A stretch of DNA of 64,000 nt from Lunularia cruciata (GCA_948567375.1 OX419761.1:31560501-31624500); one strand, 5' to 3'; shown: positions 22,801-34,110, counted from the stretch's first letter. Made by a program: numbers and translations. The notes: generated by a model from the sequence alone, not told the origin.

Positions 22801-25258
22801 AGTTTCTTTTCAGACTAGTGTCCTAACAGAAAAGGTTTCGACGAGATTATCGGCTGAAATGGACGTGTGAAGGACTTTGTTTGACTTCCCATGGCTCTTG
22901 AGTTTCAGAAAGAAATCGTAACATTGAGCACACTTCTCCTAAACTTCGCACGGGTAACCATTCGTAAAGAAAAAATAATGCTCAGAGGAAGCGAGGGGAC
23001 CAATACCGCCAATAGTCTCCATGCAGGCTCCAGTAACAGGACAGCCTTCCATACTGAGAGTCTGAAGCTTTTTCAGTCCTGTAAATGAGGGAATTCACAT
23101 TCATCAGTGGATTTTCAAGTCGAGACATTCTAAGAAACTTGAATTAACTCTTGACCTTGAATATAAACCTCAGTTAATAAGTGTATAGCTGATTCAAGGA
23201 ATCACCGCCTCGGCTAGAAAAATCTCTAATATTTTCTGGATCTAGGGCATCTTGGAGATTAATGAGGCGGACTTCATGCCAATCTAACAATTTGGTGAGC
23301 ACCTCTCAAAGCGAAGATGCCGTTGTCATTCACTTTGCTCCGAGATATTTGCAGCTCTTCAAGATTTACGAGACCTGTTCAAAGTGCATCGGCACAAGCA
23401 GTAACCAAGCAGATTAAGCCATCTCCCCTAAAACTTCTCCTCAATAAGGTCTTGTAATTGTAGTTCGCAATTTAATGATCAGCTTTAGCAAGATCAAGGA
23501 TGGTAGTTTCAATCATAACGAAAAAAGGGTCTAGCAAGTCTGTCCACGAACAAACCAGGTTGTGCTAGACTGCCAACGCATTTTTAAATTGCTCATACAG
23601 ACAGCAAATTGCTTCATATAGAGATATATCCAAGTTGCTTGCGATAAATTTCTTGTCACTACGTGCAACTTCTTCGATTAAGAGTCAGTCAGAATATTGA
23701 ACTCATTATCAAGCACTGGAAGTAAGGAAGATACCTGAAAGTGCCTTGATGTCGGAATTTTTAATGTTGATACACCATCCAACATTAAGACTTCTCAGCT
23801 TCGTGAGCTCTGCCGAGGCACGAAAGGTAGTTAGAGGAAGAAAGCAGAACGAGCGACAACCAAATGCTCATATAGTCAAGATACTACAAATTTCATGACC
23901 TACAAATTTGAACAAGCGAGGGACGAGAAAGTTGCCATACTCTCGAGATGAGCAAGTCCTCCGTGGATTTTCGGACATTTCTCCAGATCCAGACTGGTTA
24001 GATTCACAAGCTCAGACAAATGGCGCATCCCACCAGCAGTTATAAGACTACTGCTCTTAAAACTGAGGAACGTCAGGTTCGTCATACCTGTAACATACAG
24101 CAATGACGTTACTGAACACTCAATTTGGAGAAATTTTCTCCTTGTGGATGACAATTAGTGTGGACAACGAACTGGCACGCAATTCAAGGTTCACTATCCA
24201 ATATTCAACACCAAATACAACTTGTTGGGTTGAATATACTCAGAGCAATCAATGATGCTCTGGCAATTTCTCTTGCCTGTTAACGCTGTGATCCCGTAAT
24301 CGCTTATCTTGAGACAGTAGTTTAGACATAAAGTCTCCAAATTCTGACATGCTGAAACTCGGAGAAGTCCTTCATCAGTGACTCCTGAGCTTGAAAGGTC
24401 CAAAGCCAGCAATGACCCGCCTTGTTTTCCTATAACCTTCATCCAGCTGTCGTCCACCCCAGCATAGTCTCCGAGGATTACATCCTACACAATTTAATTG
24501 AAATCAAAACAAATTCCAATCAATTTTCTCCTTTGCACTTGCACCATCCCATTTAGCAAGGCAATTGAACTCTAAGTGAATAACAAACGACTATTATATT
24601 TCTGGTCCGAACTACATATCTTAGGCCTCTCCAGACCAAGAATCCACTAAAATGTGAAAACCAGTACAAAGGGTGGTCGGAGAGAGAAGCACCTGAAGAG
24701 CACAATCTAGAAATAAACCAAGAACTGGAACATTCAGAACTTGGCGCCGAATGAGCTCAGTGAAAACCTGCTGGCTGATATCTCTTGGCAAGATGGCCAA
24801 GGACTTGTAGCTTGAAATATTCTGTGGTCAATATGATCACACTCAGAATGTGTACAATTGGGAACAGCTCTATATCGGCATCTTAGATATTGATAAGCTC
24901 CTGTCAGGAAGTATGTAACACAGGACAAGATGCAGAAGACAAGACACAGATATGTTGAGCATACTTCCAATTCATACTCTACTCAAACGCTCTCGCGAAA
25001 GAAGGGAATAAGCAGAAAGTGATTAACCTCAAAAAACACAGATTCAACAACTACCTGACATGTTTGCCGTACTGCTATTTCCAACAGAGATGGAAGCGGT
25101 CCTCCTTTTATCACCACTTCTTGATCATTCCCAAAGCTGGGATGCTTCACAGGCCATCTCAAGCTGATGTTCCTGCTCAATCTTCCAGATCCTTCCAATT
25201 GCGAATCGGGTGCCTCATTTTCAGGCTGATCTCTCTTTCTCGAGCAAGCGCTTCCCAT
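19872..25258 (-). CDS. Plant LRR protein with myristoylation-type N-terminus, 15 exons, 581 aa
   Basis: Exons in transcript order: 25258-25055, 24821-24693, 24484-24277, 24087-23941, 23809-23735, 23374-23303, 23078-23007, 22745-22674, 22461-22390, 22017-21943, 21770-21699, 21449-21306, 20954-20883, 20517-20371, 20056-19872; 1,746 nt, all phases agree. The N-terminus MGSACSRKR carries Gly2 and a nearby Cys, as for N-myristoylation and palmitoylation, so membrane attachment is likely. After an LPRDISQQVF segment comes an unbroken series of about 17 leucine-rich repeats of 24-25 residues of the NL..LDL....(I/V)TD.GL type. Length and layout match a conserved plant LRR family (I recall Arabidopsis AT1G15740, about 585 aa), with no kinase or F-box. 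Most repeats occupy one 72-nt exon. Intron 3 is GC-AG. The biochemical role of the family is not known to me. Confidence 0.95.
20187..20232. repeat. Perfect 23-bp tandem duplication in LRR intron 14
   Basis: CACGATAAAAAAAGG plus TTGGTAGT occurs twice back to back (20,187-20,209 and 20,210-20,232) without a mismatch. Confidence 0.95.
20316..20358. other. Long hairpin next to a 5' splice site
   Basis: Arms 20,316-20,334 and 20,340-20,358 pair over 19 bases with one mismatch around a 5-nt loop. On the transcribed (minus) strand the stem begins 13 nt after the intron 14 donor of the LRR gene. Confidence 0.9.
24088..24276 (-). other. GC-AG intron (LRR intron 3)
   Basis: The exon ends ACAG and the intron starts GCAAGA; the acceptor is TTACAG. 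Only this junction keeps the phase and the repeat pattern (ALTG joined to MTNLTFL). GC donors are a known minor class of the major spliceosome. Confidence 0.85.
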
Positions 25259-25342
25259 ATTGAACTTGAGCTTGTAAGAGTGTATCTCGACGACACTACA
25301 GTTTAAGCGAATGTTCCTAACCTTCTGCAAGACATTTCTATC

Positions 25343-25760
25343 TATCAGTGCTAGGGATGTAGCCAAACCTCTCAAATCTCAATCCAGTTCAATTCAATCC
25401 AATCCAAATCCACATCGGACATTCTATATTTTCTATCCCCTGTGCGTGCTTTTGATCTACCTTGCAACCAGTGTCACAAAACCAAAGTCATATGAAAACA
25501 TAATGAGCTCCGACGTACCCCAGCATTAACGAATGCGCCTGTTGAAACTCTATCAGTGCCAGGGATATAGCCAAACCTCTCAACTCTTAATCCAGTTCAG
25601 CCCAATCCAATACATATCCACATCGGACATTCTCTATTTTCTTTTCTTCTGTACATGCCCTTGATCTACCTTTGCAACCTGTATCACCAAAACAAATTCA
25701 TGTGGAAAGATAATGAGCTCCGACGTACCCCAGTATCAACGAACGCACCCGTTGAAACTC
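25343..25760. repeat. About 208-bp tandem duplication upstream of the LRR gene
   Basis: Unit 1 is 25,343-25,550 and unit 2 is 25,551-25,760. They share TATCAGTGC, AGCCAAACCTCTCAA, CCACATCGGACATTCT, ATAATGAGCTCCGACGTACC and the end GTTGAAACTC, about 80-85 percent alike. Unit 1 starts 85 bp upstream of the LRR ATG, so the duplication covers its probable promoter and 5' UTR. Confidence 0.92.
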
Positions 25761-27961
25761 CAATTCCCCTTGCGATTTGTTACAGCCATACCTACACTGC
25801 TCCTTCCCTTCACCACAGGATTTCTGGTACAACCGAGATATCTACCTATTGTGCTCCAACGCTTTGTACAGTTCCAACAACAGATTACTTTCCAATATAC
25901 AGAGCTGCTCCGACAATCTGATATCTTCGTTAACGCTCGTGCAAGTGCGTTCACTCATACATCTCCTAGTTGCGTTGCCCAATTTTGAAGGCCCTGGTCA
26001 CGAGATGAACAATCTGTCATACGGAGTAGCTAGTCGCTCGATGTTGCAACTCGAAAACAGACCGATGTATTGAATGAGTCCGTTCCAATCACTGAGCCCT
26101 TCTGCCATGACGGGATATGTCCTGCAGCCATCATGTCACCACACATCAAAAGCACTTCCGAACAAAAGGACTGAACCCAGGAACGAACCGACCACTGCGT
26201 ACTCCCTTCCAAAATACACCTACATGCAGCCGGATTGCCGCCGACGATGTTAAACGGTAAATTCCTCACATCCTCTACGCAATTCAGCTGAATTGACCTG
26301 TAACTGCAGCTAAGACAACTGATCATCCACTCCCTTAGCCATTCACACCGATAGACACCTCCACAGACACCAGATAGACGTCGTCACGTGTCTTCTGCCC
26401 CCGCCGTAGCACGCCAAGCGCCTTCAAAATTCTCCGCGGGTTAGAGAGAGTAGACAGTACGCTACAACAGGGGCAATTGGCGCTCGTCACCTCGGTGACA
26501 GACAACAAGAGCAAGGGTAAGAGTTCCTTTCACATGGCGTCTGCCGATTACCTCCAAGGCCGATCCACCTACAACTGTTAACAGCCAGAAGTCATACGAA
26601 ACTACGCCAACTAACTCACTAAGCTTAAACTGAACCGCAGGTCTCCAGTTTCACCACTGCTAAGATTCGCTCTCCTTATTAACCATTCAAGGCACGGACG
26701 ATGAGTGGAATCACAAAAGAGCGACATGAAGCTGAATTCCGGTCGACTCACGACTGAACAACTGCAGGAAAGAACTAGAACCAATTGAAGCACCAATACT
26801 GCGACATAATCAAACTCCTTGTCAGGTGTCACTAGTACACATGGACAAACAACGGTAGGGTGTGCGGGCCATCGCCAATTCGCATAAGCAAATCCTACAA
26901 CAAGCCTCCCTGATCAATTGGCCAAATCAGGCAGGGTTTGAGGGAACAGAGCAGTTACACGAAGAGCGACAAACACGAAAACCAATTGAGCAGCAGCTTG
27001 GTCAAATTCAGGCGACTCGGCACAGCGATCAAGTTCCACAGAACGAGAAATTTACCCTCGGAAGCACACAATTGTTAAACCATACACCAATTGCCTTCAC
27101 TCTGCTGTCAAATCCTGCTGCGAGCTTCAACAACACGATGCCGCTACTGCGACCTCTCCTCTTCTCTCCTCTCCTCTCTGGACTCTATGGCTCGTGTGAT
27201 TGATTCGACAGACACACAACGACGAACACAAGCAGCACGAAATTGAGGCAAATTACCCTCTCGGTCAGACGCATGGAAGAATTGGCGCTGTTGTTGTCCT
27301 TTTGCTGACAAGACCAGTCGGTGCTGAGCATGCTTGCTTCAGCAGCTTGTTCACATGAGTTGAAGATGACTAGATTAAGTCCATAATCAGCCGCCAGCAA
27401 AGTTGTACCAACGAATATGGCACCAATTGAATCCTACTCCTGCGCTCCTGCATGTGCCGCCACTTTCGAATCCCAGACTCTCTCCCCCTCTTCCCGTCCC
27501 TACACTTCCATTTGCGTCGTCGTCCTTCTCGACGTCTCTCAGCTCGCAAATTCTGTCACCAATCACTCCATCAATCCTCTCTCCTCTCTTCTCGGCCCTA
27601 CTTTCTGTCAGATCAGATCTTCCTGAGACTTTATTTCTCTTTCCGCGTCTCCTCCTTCTTCCTCTGTTGTTTGGTTGCCAGAGAGACGCAGCAGCAGAGA
27701 ATATTTGTATCAAAGACTTTTGCTATTCTCTCTTTCGGTTCCTTTTGGTGCTGTAGCGCTCCCCATCCTTCTTCTTCTACCACCCCACAATCAGACGACC
27801 GAACGAACTACGAACGAACACTGTTGCTCCTGCTGCTGCAGCTACAGAAAAGCGTTGTTGTTCTGTTCTATTCTGATGGAGTTCTGATAGCGAAACGACT
27901 GTTTATTCAATCCTCCCTCTACTGTTCCTCCTTTCCTTCTCCCTTTCCGATCTCATGGAAC
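25761..27961. other. Island sequence without a recognised gene
   Basis: Distal upstream region of the LRR gene, then CT-rich sequence at 27,150-27,190 and 27,450-27,700 on the plus strand. Long ORFs on both strands at 27,387-28,057 reflect the low-complexity pyrimidine-rich composition. Confidence 0.35.
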
Positions 27962-28700
27962 ACAAGAAGGATCGGAAGACCCTATCAATCCCGGACAGAT
28001 GAGACACAAAAGAGGTATAATGGGCTAGGCCCCAATAGTATCGATACGAGAAATTGACGTGATCGTACCTAATATGTCCGAGCTGTACAATTCCGAAAGT
28101 CTACGCATTATTGAAGCTTCCTAAGAAATATCAACTACAGTGAATGTTCTTCCTTGGATTGTACCAGCCAATGTTCTCTTTAAGATAATGGATATGTATT
28201 TGCTAAAATATTTTATAAAGTATGAGAGTGAGAATGATCCCTTTGCCATCTAATATGATAAACTCTGTTCTCTTTAGAATAATGGATATATGTTTACTAA
28301 AATATTTTATAAAATATGGGAGTGAGAATGATGCCTTGGGCATCTAATATGATAAACTCTAGTGATTGTTTTCCTATGGATTGCACCAATCAATATTCTC
28401 TTAGAAGTAATAGACATATGTCTATTATTTCTATTACTTACACATTGTCTAAAGTCTAAAATATATTATAAAATATGAGAGTGAGAATGATGCCTTTGGC
28501 ATCTAATATGATAAGTTCTAGTGCACTCCTTGACAAATAAATCGAACGCCATGTCCATTGCTACATATAACCAAGGCTAGAGAAACAAAGAGATGATTTC
28601 ATTGCATACTCCTATATTGGAGACCTTGCATGCTATTGCACCGCTCACCGCCCATCCAAGAGGATGAGTAATCATTCCCTCCAAAATTGTGTCACGTGAA
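27962..28700. mobile_element. Repeat element beginning with the 11.6-kb end motif
   Basis: ACAAGAAGGATCGGAAGACC at 27,962, followed by GGGCTAGGCCCCAATAGTAT at 28,022, matches the left edge of the 11.6-kb insert (GGGCTAGGTTCCAATAGTAT at about 11,692). Composition drops to AT-rich right here. The right part up to 28,700 recurs at 30,130-30,300 and, inverted, at 60,215-60,440. Confidence 0.55.
28205..28514. repeat. Three spaced copies of a ~57-bp unit
   Basis: Copies near 28,205, 28,297 and 28,459 share TATGAGAGTGAGAATGAT or a close variant, then a CCTTTGGCATCTAATATGAT block. A fourth diverged copy is at about 30,155-30,200. Confidence 0.8.
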
Positions 28701-30129
28701 GTGTCTTGAACCACAACATCAGTCATTGATACCTGATCATCTCAATCCAAGTATAAATTTGCTTTGACACATGTCATCTTCAAAGAAAATGAACACTCCC
28801 TCCATTCAAGGTGGAACCTAATTTACTCAGATATTTCTATGCCTAGATAATGAAGATACTAAATAGTTCTTTAAGTGTTTTCCTCTAAATTGATGCATGG
28901 TTTTGCATTTCAACTTAAACAAGAGTTTAATTGTTGTATGGATTCCTCTTTGCTGTCAGTTTGTCCTTTAGGAGTATAGTCGTATATTAGTATAGTTGTT
29001 TATCACTTGTACCACCATGTCATACGTACAACCTATCCTCCTTGTCTTATTTATGTGATAAGTACATTCCAATAAGTAATGCAATTTGGTCATATGGTAA
29101 TCATATGTGTGTTTGTGAGAGAGTGATTCTTAAAAGTTCTGAATGCATTCCATATAACCACGTGTGTACTGAAACCCTTTTATTTTACTTAAGAATAAAC
29201 CGAAGTTGATACATGTTTAGCGAATGAAGAAACTCATTAGCTACGTCTATCCATCCTTCCTACGGACTCCAAAGCACAGTGGGAACAAACCCATATCCTT
29301 CTCCACTTCTTCTCTTCCCTTCCGTTCCGTTGATTAACACACTTAAATGCGGGCCGCCCTTCACATTAACGCTTAAACAGATTTAACGATCAACATCGAA
29401 ACACGCAATTGACAAAACGCCATAGATTTTACACTTTCTCGAACTAGAAAACCACAGAGAGTGCTTTGTTGACCGGGGTTTTTCCCCTGTCAAAACCCCG
29501 AACTCTGCCAAAGGCAGAGTTTCTTCCCGCCATGACATCACACAGGATATAATGATAAGCTGGGGTGCATTCGAGAACCAAAAGCAAACACACAATAGCA
29601 ATATCAATATCTGGAAACATAAAGCTGTCCTTTAGCGGTACAGTATTCATGTCGCAGGTATCAAAGCCGTTCTGTTTATAATTGTCCTTCTTGCTAAATC
29701 AGGCCGGGTTCTGTTCACCTCCTACCCTACCAGACAACTCAAGACAAGTATTATCTTGTCCCTTCTTCTTCTTATCTTCTGTTCACTCCCCTTTGATCGT
29801 GCGACTCTTCCCCACATTTCCTCCGGACAATAATCCTAAGGAACCCATAGAATTATTGACCGGAGGATACTCCTTGCTTGATACAAATCCTAATGGGCTG
29901 ATTGTGTAGAGTTTTATTAAATTGACCTCAGCCATACCAACATGACCTTTTCTTTCTATTTTTAAGTTGGAGTTCATGCTTGAAAAAGTACCACGGTGGG
30001 CCCTCAGACCCTGTTTGGTTATAACAGCGTAACATCTATCCTCGGATATATAGTTAGAAATGATAAAACTAGAAATAGAATATCGGTGAGTTGCTTCGCA
30101 ATTATAAATTATAATTAAAATTTTGATCT
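28701..30129. other. No gene seen; twin hairpins inside
   Basis: Intergenic. The part from 29,230 to 29,980 is less AT-rich than its flanks and contains two abutting perfect hairpins at 29,474-29,521. Overlapping antisense ORFs at 29,383-29,650 lack support. Confidence 0.35.
29474..29521. other. Two back-to-back perfect hairpins
   Basis: CGGGGTTTT (29,474-29,482) pairs with AAAACCCCG (29,492-29,500) around a 9-nt loop. Immediately next, AACTCTGCC (29,501-29,509) pairs with GGCAGAGTT (29,513-29,521) around AAA. Both 9-bp stems are perfect. Confidence 0.95.
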
Positions 30130-30300
30130 TATGGAAAATAATTATACCCTAAAATATATTAAGTATGAGAGTGATACCCTTGCGTCTAACATGATAAATT
30201 CTTCATGCACTCCCTAACAAATGTGTCAAACGCCGTGTCCATCACTCCATTTAACTCCAAGACTAGAGGAACAAAGATGTGACCTCATTGTAAAATTGTA
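30130..30300. repeat. Diverged second copy of the 28.45-28.60 kb repeat
   Basis: Shares TATGAGAGTGA, CATGATAAA, TGCACTCC, ACAAATG/ACAAATAA, AACGCC(A/G)TGTCCAT, CTAGAG and AACAAAGA in the same order as 28,459-28,600. Confidence 0.65.
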
Positions 30301-31141
30301 GTTCATATAAGTTCCTTTAGTTGCATTGCAATAGAGATTTCACATACACCAGACGGTATCTGGATTACAAATCGATTGTGGAGATTCTGATCCACAATGT
30401 GTAGATAGTGATTGAGTATATTCTTCAACCATCATCTCTTATAATACAAAAGCAAATTCAAAATTTTAAATAGATATTTCAAACCACCTCAAACTTTCAC
30501 AATAAATTGTGACATGCGAATCCAATGCCCCTCATCCCCTACTCTCAAGGAAGAGAGAGAGGTCTGAAGCAAGAAAAGCACCATGTCCGCAAGAACAGAA
30601 TCTCCCTCTTCATATTGCAAGGGACGGGCATATATTCCGGTGGACAAAAGTCAGGGGTAATGTAGGTCCAAATACGACAAAAACACTCTCTCTGTAGTGT
30701 TTTGATTGAATTGAGCGATGGCTCAATCTGAGCGAATTCTGACTTAAGGCGATGGTGCGATGGAATGAGAATTTGACAGGTTGTTGGTCTGATCTGGACT
30801 ATGGCTGGTCTGAACTTGAGCGATGCTAGTCTGATCTGGGTAACGGTTAGGCAGCCAAACATGAGCTACGGTGGTTGATCTAACAAAGAGATGGCTAATT
30901 TGAGCAGAGTAAGCTATGGCTGGTCTGAGCAAACTCTGACTAAACTTAGGTATGGTGCTCGGGCAAAATTTGAATTTAAAAACAAGCTCTTAAAAATTGT
31001 CTAACTGTCATTTGACGACATTGGCTTCGCACCTAAGAGTCCTTGGTTTATTTATGAGCATGTCCATGTTGCCTTCGAAGTGAAGTAGGAGAGTGAAATC
31101 AATGGCGAGACCTCGAATCATCGTCGCAACAACTTCAAAGG

Positions 31142-31240
31142 TGGATCATGTCTAAAATGCGCTTGTGTTTGTTGAACTCTGCTTGGTGTACATGGATCAT
31201 TTCCAATATGCGCTGGTGTTTGTTGACTCTCCTTGTGTAT
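31142..31240. repeat. ~51-bp tandem duplication
   Basis: Two diverged copies sharing TGGATCAT, ATGCGCT, GTGTTTGTTGA, CTC and TTG(G)TGTA, starting near 31,142 and 31,193. Confidence 0.7.
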
Positions 31241-31845
31241 GTTGTGATTAGTTTGGGTGCGCTGAATGTGAATTAGCCTTTGTTGGATTATTCACCTCAT
31301 GATTCGCAATAGTCAAACTTGAGCTGCTTTTCATCATCTTATTTACTTTTAAAACATTATTATACAAGAGGGTAGGTATCTAGGAGTGAGGGAAGAAGGA
31401 TAGAACAGACTTTGCGAACGGTAGTAATGGATAGAGATGGGCTCTGACAAACAAATATGTTTTTGGGATAACAAACAGATATGTTTATGGGAAGTGAGAG
31501 GGGGCAGAAATGTTACGGGGATGGGAGGGAATAGACAGATCTGTTGTTGCCCTGTGCTTCATGCCCCGGACTTACCGGGTACACTATAAAAGAGTATGGA
31601 TCATTGCAGCAATGAGATGAAATAGGACAAAACAACCATGGCCAAGCGTTATGGCCTTGAGTTCAGTGGGTAAGGACAGTGATTTTTGGAAGCACTTGAT
31701 TCGTATACAAGAGGGGGTTTCAAATTGTAAAATTACGGTATCTTATGACGGTAATATGGTATTTCGGTAAAGTATTTTAGGGACCCCGTCAAGAGAAACT
31801 GCTTAATAAATGAACGTTGCGCTTAGAAAGTTGACGGCACCAGTA

Positions 31846-31937
31846 AACTTTCTGAAGGGTGCCGGGCCATTTCATTTTGTGGGGGCCCGGATAAGGCCCC
31901 CACTTTCTGAAGGGTGCCGGGCCCTTCATTATCCGGG
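31846..31937. repeat. GC-rich direct and inverted repeat cluster
   Basis: ACTTTCTGAAGGGTGCCGGG occurs twice (about 31,847 and 31,902). Between them GTGGGGGCC (31,879-31,887) pairs perfectly with GGCCCCCAC (31,895-31,903). CCCGGATAA (31,886-31,894) also pairs perfectly with TTATCCGGG (31,929-31,937), so two stems compete for the same bases. Confidence 0.9.
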
Positions 31938-32485
31938 CATATGGGAAGGATCAGCATTGCAATTAAGTGCCACACGTCGTCCGCAGTTTAAATGCAGTGC
32001 GACGACCTACCATGTGTTGCAAGCCAATGTCTCAAATTTGAAATCTGATATTTGAATACTGTCCCCAAAGGTGAGTTGTGGTAGTGAAGAGTGTGTGCAA
32101 AAGGGAGATTTGAGTCAAAGGGTACCATATTCTCAAGTAGAAATGAGAGGGGAGCATTGCTCTTATTCAAATAATTTTGTGATAAGCATTCGAACATTAG
32201 TATAATGACACCAACCTCACTAAGCAAACCTCTGTTTGACAGTGCACAGACTTGCAGAAATTCATTGACACTCCAAAGTTCAAGAAATTCTTGGTGTGTA
32301 TCCTTAATAAATTTAGAATTGAGTTTAGTGAACATGGAGGACATAACGGTGTAGAACACAAATCTTGCTCCGTTCTCTTATCTCTCCCTCTCTCATTTGC
32401 CTCCTATTTCAACAAGTTTATTGGGTATTTCTTATTCAATTCCCATATTGGCAAGTCCCTCAATAATAGATAATATATAATTTCA

Positions 32486-34110
32486 TGATCTTTTGCAAAT
32501 GGTGTTATTGGTACTCATCCCTACTACTTCTTTCTCTATGAATAAAGCAAAATGTGATAAAGACAAGTTCAAAGTGTTACCCTCTCATTATTCTTAGATC
32601 ATTGGTTATTTGGAGGATCTTGAGCATTTTAAGCAAATATATTGAGGCACTTGCAAAAAACCCATACATAAGTGTACAATATTTAGCTACATGGAAATAT
32701 TTCTCATGAGATTTGTGAGTGTTTCTAGTGTCCATATGAAATTATCTATTATATAAAATTTTATAAATAGGCTAGTGATCTGAAAGATAGATACATGTGA
32801 GTGTCTCAATGAGAAGGAGATAAAGCAAGGATGGACTACTATAGACCATAATATGAATCCCCTCTATCTTCATTTAGATAGAATGGATGCTTGTTTGGGA
32901 GTAGAGAAATCATCTCCCTACCTTCTCTTGTAAGTATGGTGTAATACTTCAAGGACAAGAGAACTCTCCAAGAGAGATACAAAAAAGAAAACAAAAGCTT
33001 CATACTCAATACTCCGATGCCCCAAAGGAGCACATTCTCTTTATTATATAGCAAAGAGGATACCCTCAAAGGAAGCTACACCCTTGGATCAAATACATGG
33101 ATTGGTGACATGTCAATGAGCTCCATCCTTGGATTAGTTGTTTGGATGGGTGACATGTCAGTCCTTGTCCTATCTAGTTGGTCAAATAGGTTTGACCAAA
33201 GAGAATCTTTAGGGAATCTTTCTGTTAGGAGCTCAAATTGCATGGGGTGAGATACCATTGGAAAGCTCTCAATTGTAGGGGAGAAGAGGCAAGCCTTTGC
33301 CCCTTGAGGACAAATTCTATCTATTTTCAATGCCTAATTTATTTGTTTAGGTATCCAAAATTGGCTCTAAATTTTTCAGGCTATTTTTGGCTTTTTCCCT
33401 ATTAGTAGAAGTACTCTTTTGGTGATATTTCTATCTGATCTACCTAGCACATTGTACACAACATTCTTCTAGATGTTACCAAGCCAATTTTCACCTCTAG
33501 ATAATATGTCTAGCTATTGGTATTACACATGGGGACAAGGAATGAAATAAACCTTTTTGGATGGTCAACCAAAGAGAGTGAAATGAAAGGCATAGTTATA
33601 GTAGAAGAGGATGAAGAAAATATTGAAAAAGGCAGTCCTTTTTCAAGGACTTCATAGACTTATAGCATCTTATTTAATACTTCGCACTCCATGCAATTCA
33701 CAATTTCTAGCACACAAAAAGATAAGGAGTTTGAGAAGGATATTCTTGCTACTACAAGAGTTGATGAGGAAATTCTAACAAGAGCATGAGACAAAAGAGA
33801 GAAGGAATGGGAGGATACATCATACAAGAGGAGGAAATAATCTCAAGGAAATCAATTATCCCTACATTATCTTTTTTTAATCAAGACATGGCTAGCAATA
33901 GTAGATTGAGGACCAATTTTTTCAAGGCCGAAGAGAGATGTAAACTTGCAAGGATCCATGTTTTGAAAATGACCAAGATAGAGAAACTGAGAGTTAAAAT
34001 GCAAATAGAGTAGAAAGTAAAAACACAATAGTTCAAATTTAAGGAGAAAAATTTATTCCATGATCCTAGAATTAGCCAAGTATGGGGAAACACCCCAATC
34101 AATCAAGAGT
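32486..34110 (+). pseudogene. Second, ruined copy of the trihelix-like gene, split by an LTR
   Basis: With many TAA/TAG/TGA stops ignored, the plus strand repeats the block order of the minus-strand ORF at 4,918-5,682: a SHYS.IIGYLED block near 32,580 (THHYGQILDYLED there), CKKPIHK (CKKPIQK), a FSYM..FL block, LNEKE.KQGWTTID (LTEKEYGKGWRTIE) and a YLHLDRMDA helix (FPHFAIIEA) near 32,870. A solo LTR then interrupts at 32,940-33,527. After it, 33,890-34,020 encodes a Lys/Glu-rich coiled coil, which fits the lost C-terminus. The matching order in two distant copies is the main evidence that this is a dispersed family. Confidence 0.6.
32940..33527 (-). mobile_element. Solo LTR, family 1 (copy A), 588 bp
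   Basis: Read on the minus strand it starts TGTAATACCAATAGCTAG and ends TATTACA. A 5-bp target duplication flanks it (TATGG left, CATGG right, one transition). It has an inverted TATATAATAAAG box at 33,039-33,050, as in other family-1 LTRs here. No internal retroelement sequence adjoins it, so it is a solo LTR. It lies inside the second trihelix-like copy. Confidence 0.85.

Larger units (their letters stand above)
30301..32485. other. Mixed repeat sequence without a recognised gene
   Basis: Holds irregular copies of GGTCTGA/GATGG words (30,710-30,960), a ~51-bp tandem duplication (31,142-31,240), a possible tRNA-like SINE head (31,637-31,735) and a GC-rich inverted-repeat cluster (31,846-31,937). 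No coding sequence stands out. Confidence 0.35.

Noticed and set aside
27387-28057. Long ORFs on both strands, up to 201 codons
   Set aside because: They overlap antisense in CT-rich low-complexity sequence and give Ser/Leu/Pro- or Arg/Gly-rich products without domain features.
31638-31672. ATG in a good context after a TATA-like box, followed by a GTAAGG donor, as a first exon
   Set aside because: The only in-phase continuation gives about 23 codons with no family resemblance; a SINE-like origin fits equally well.
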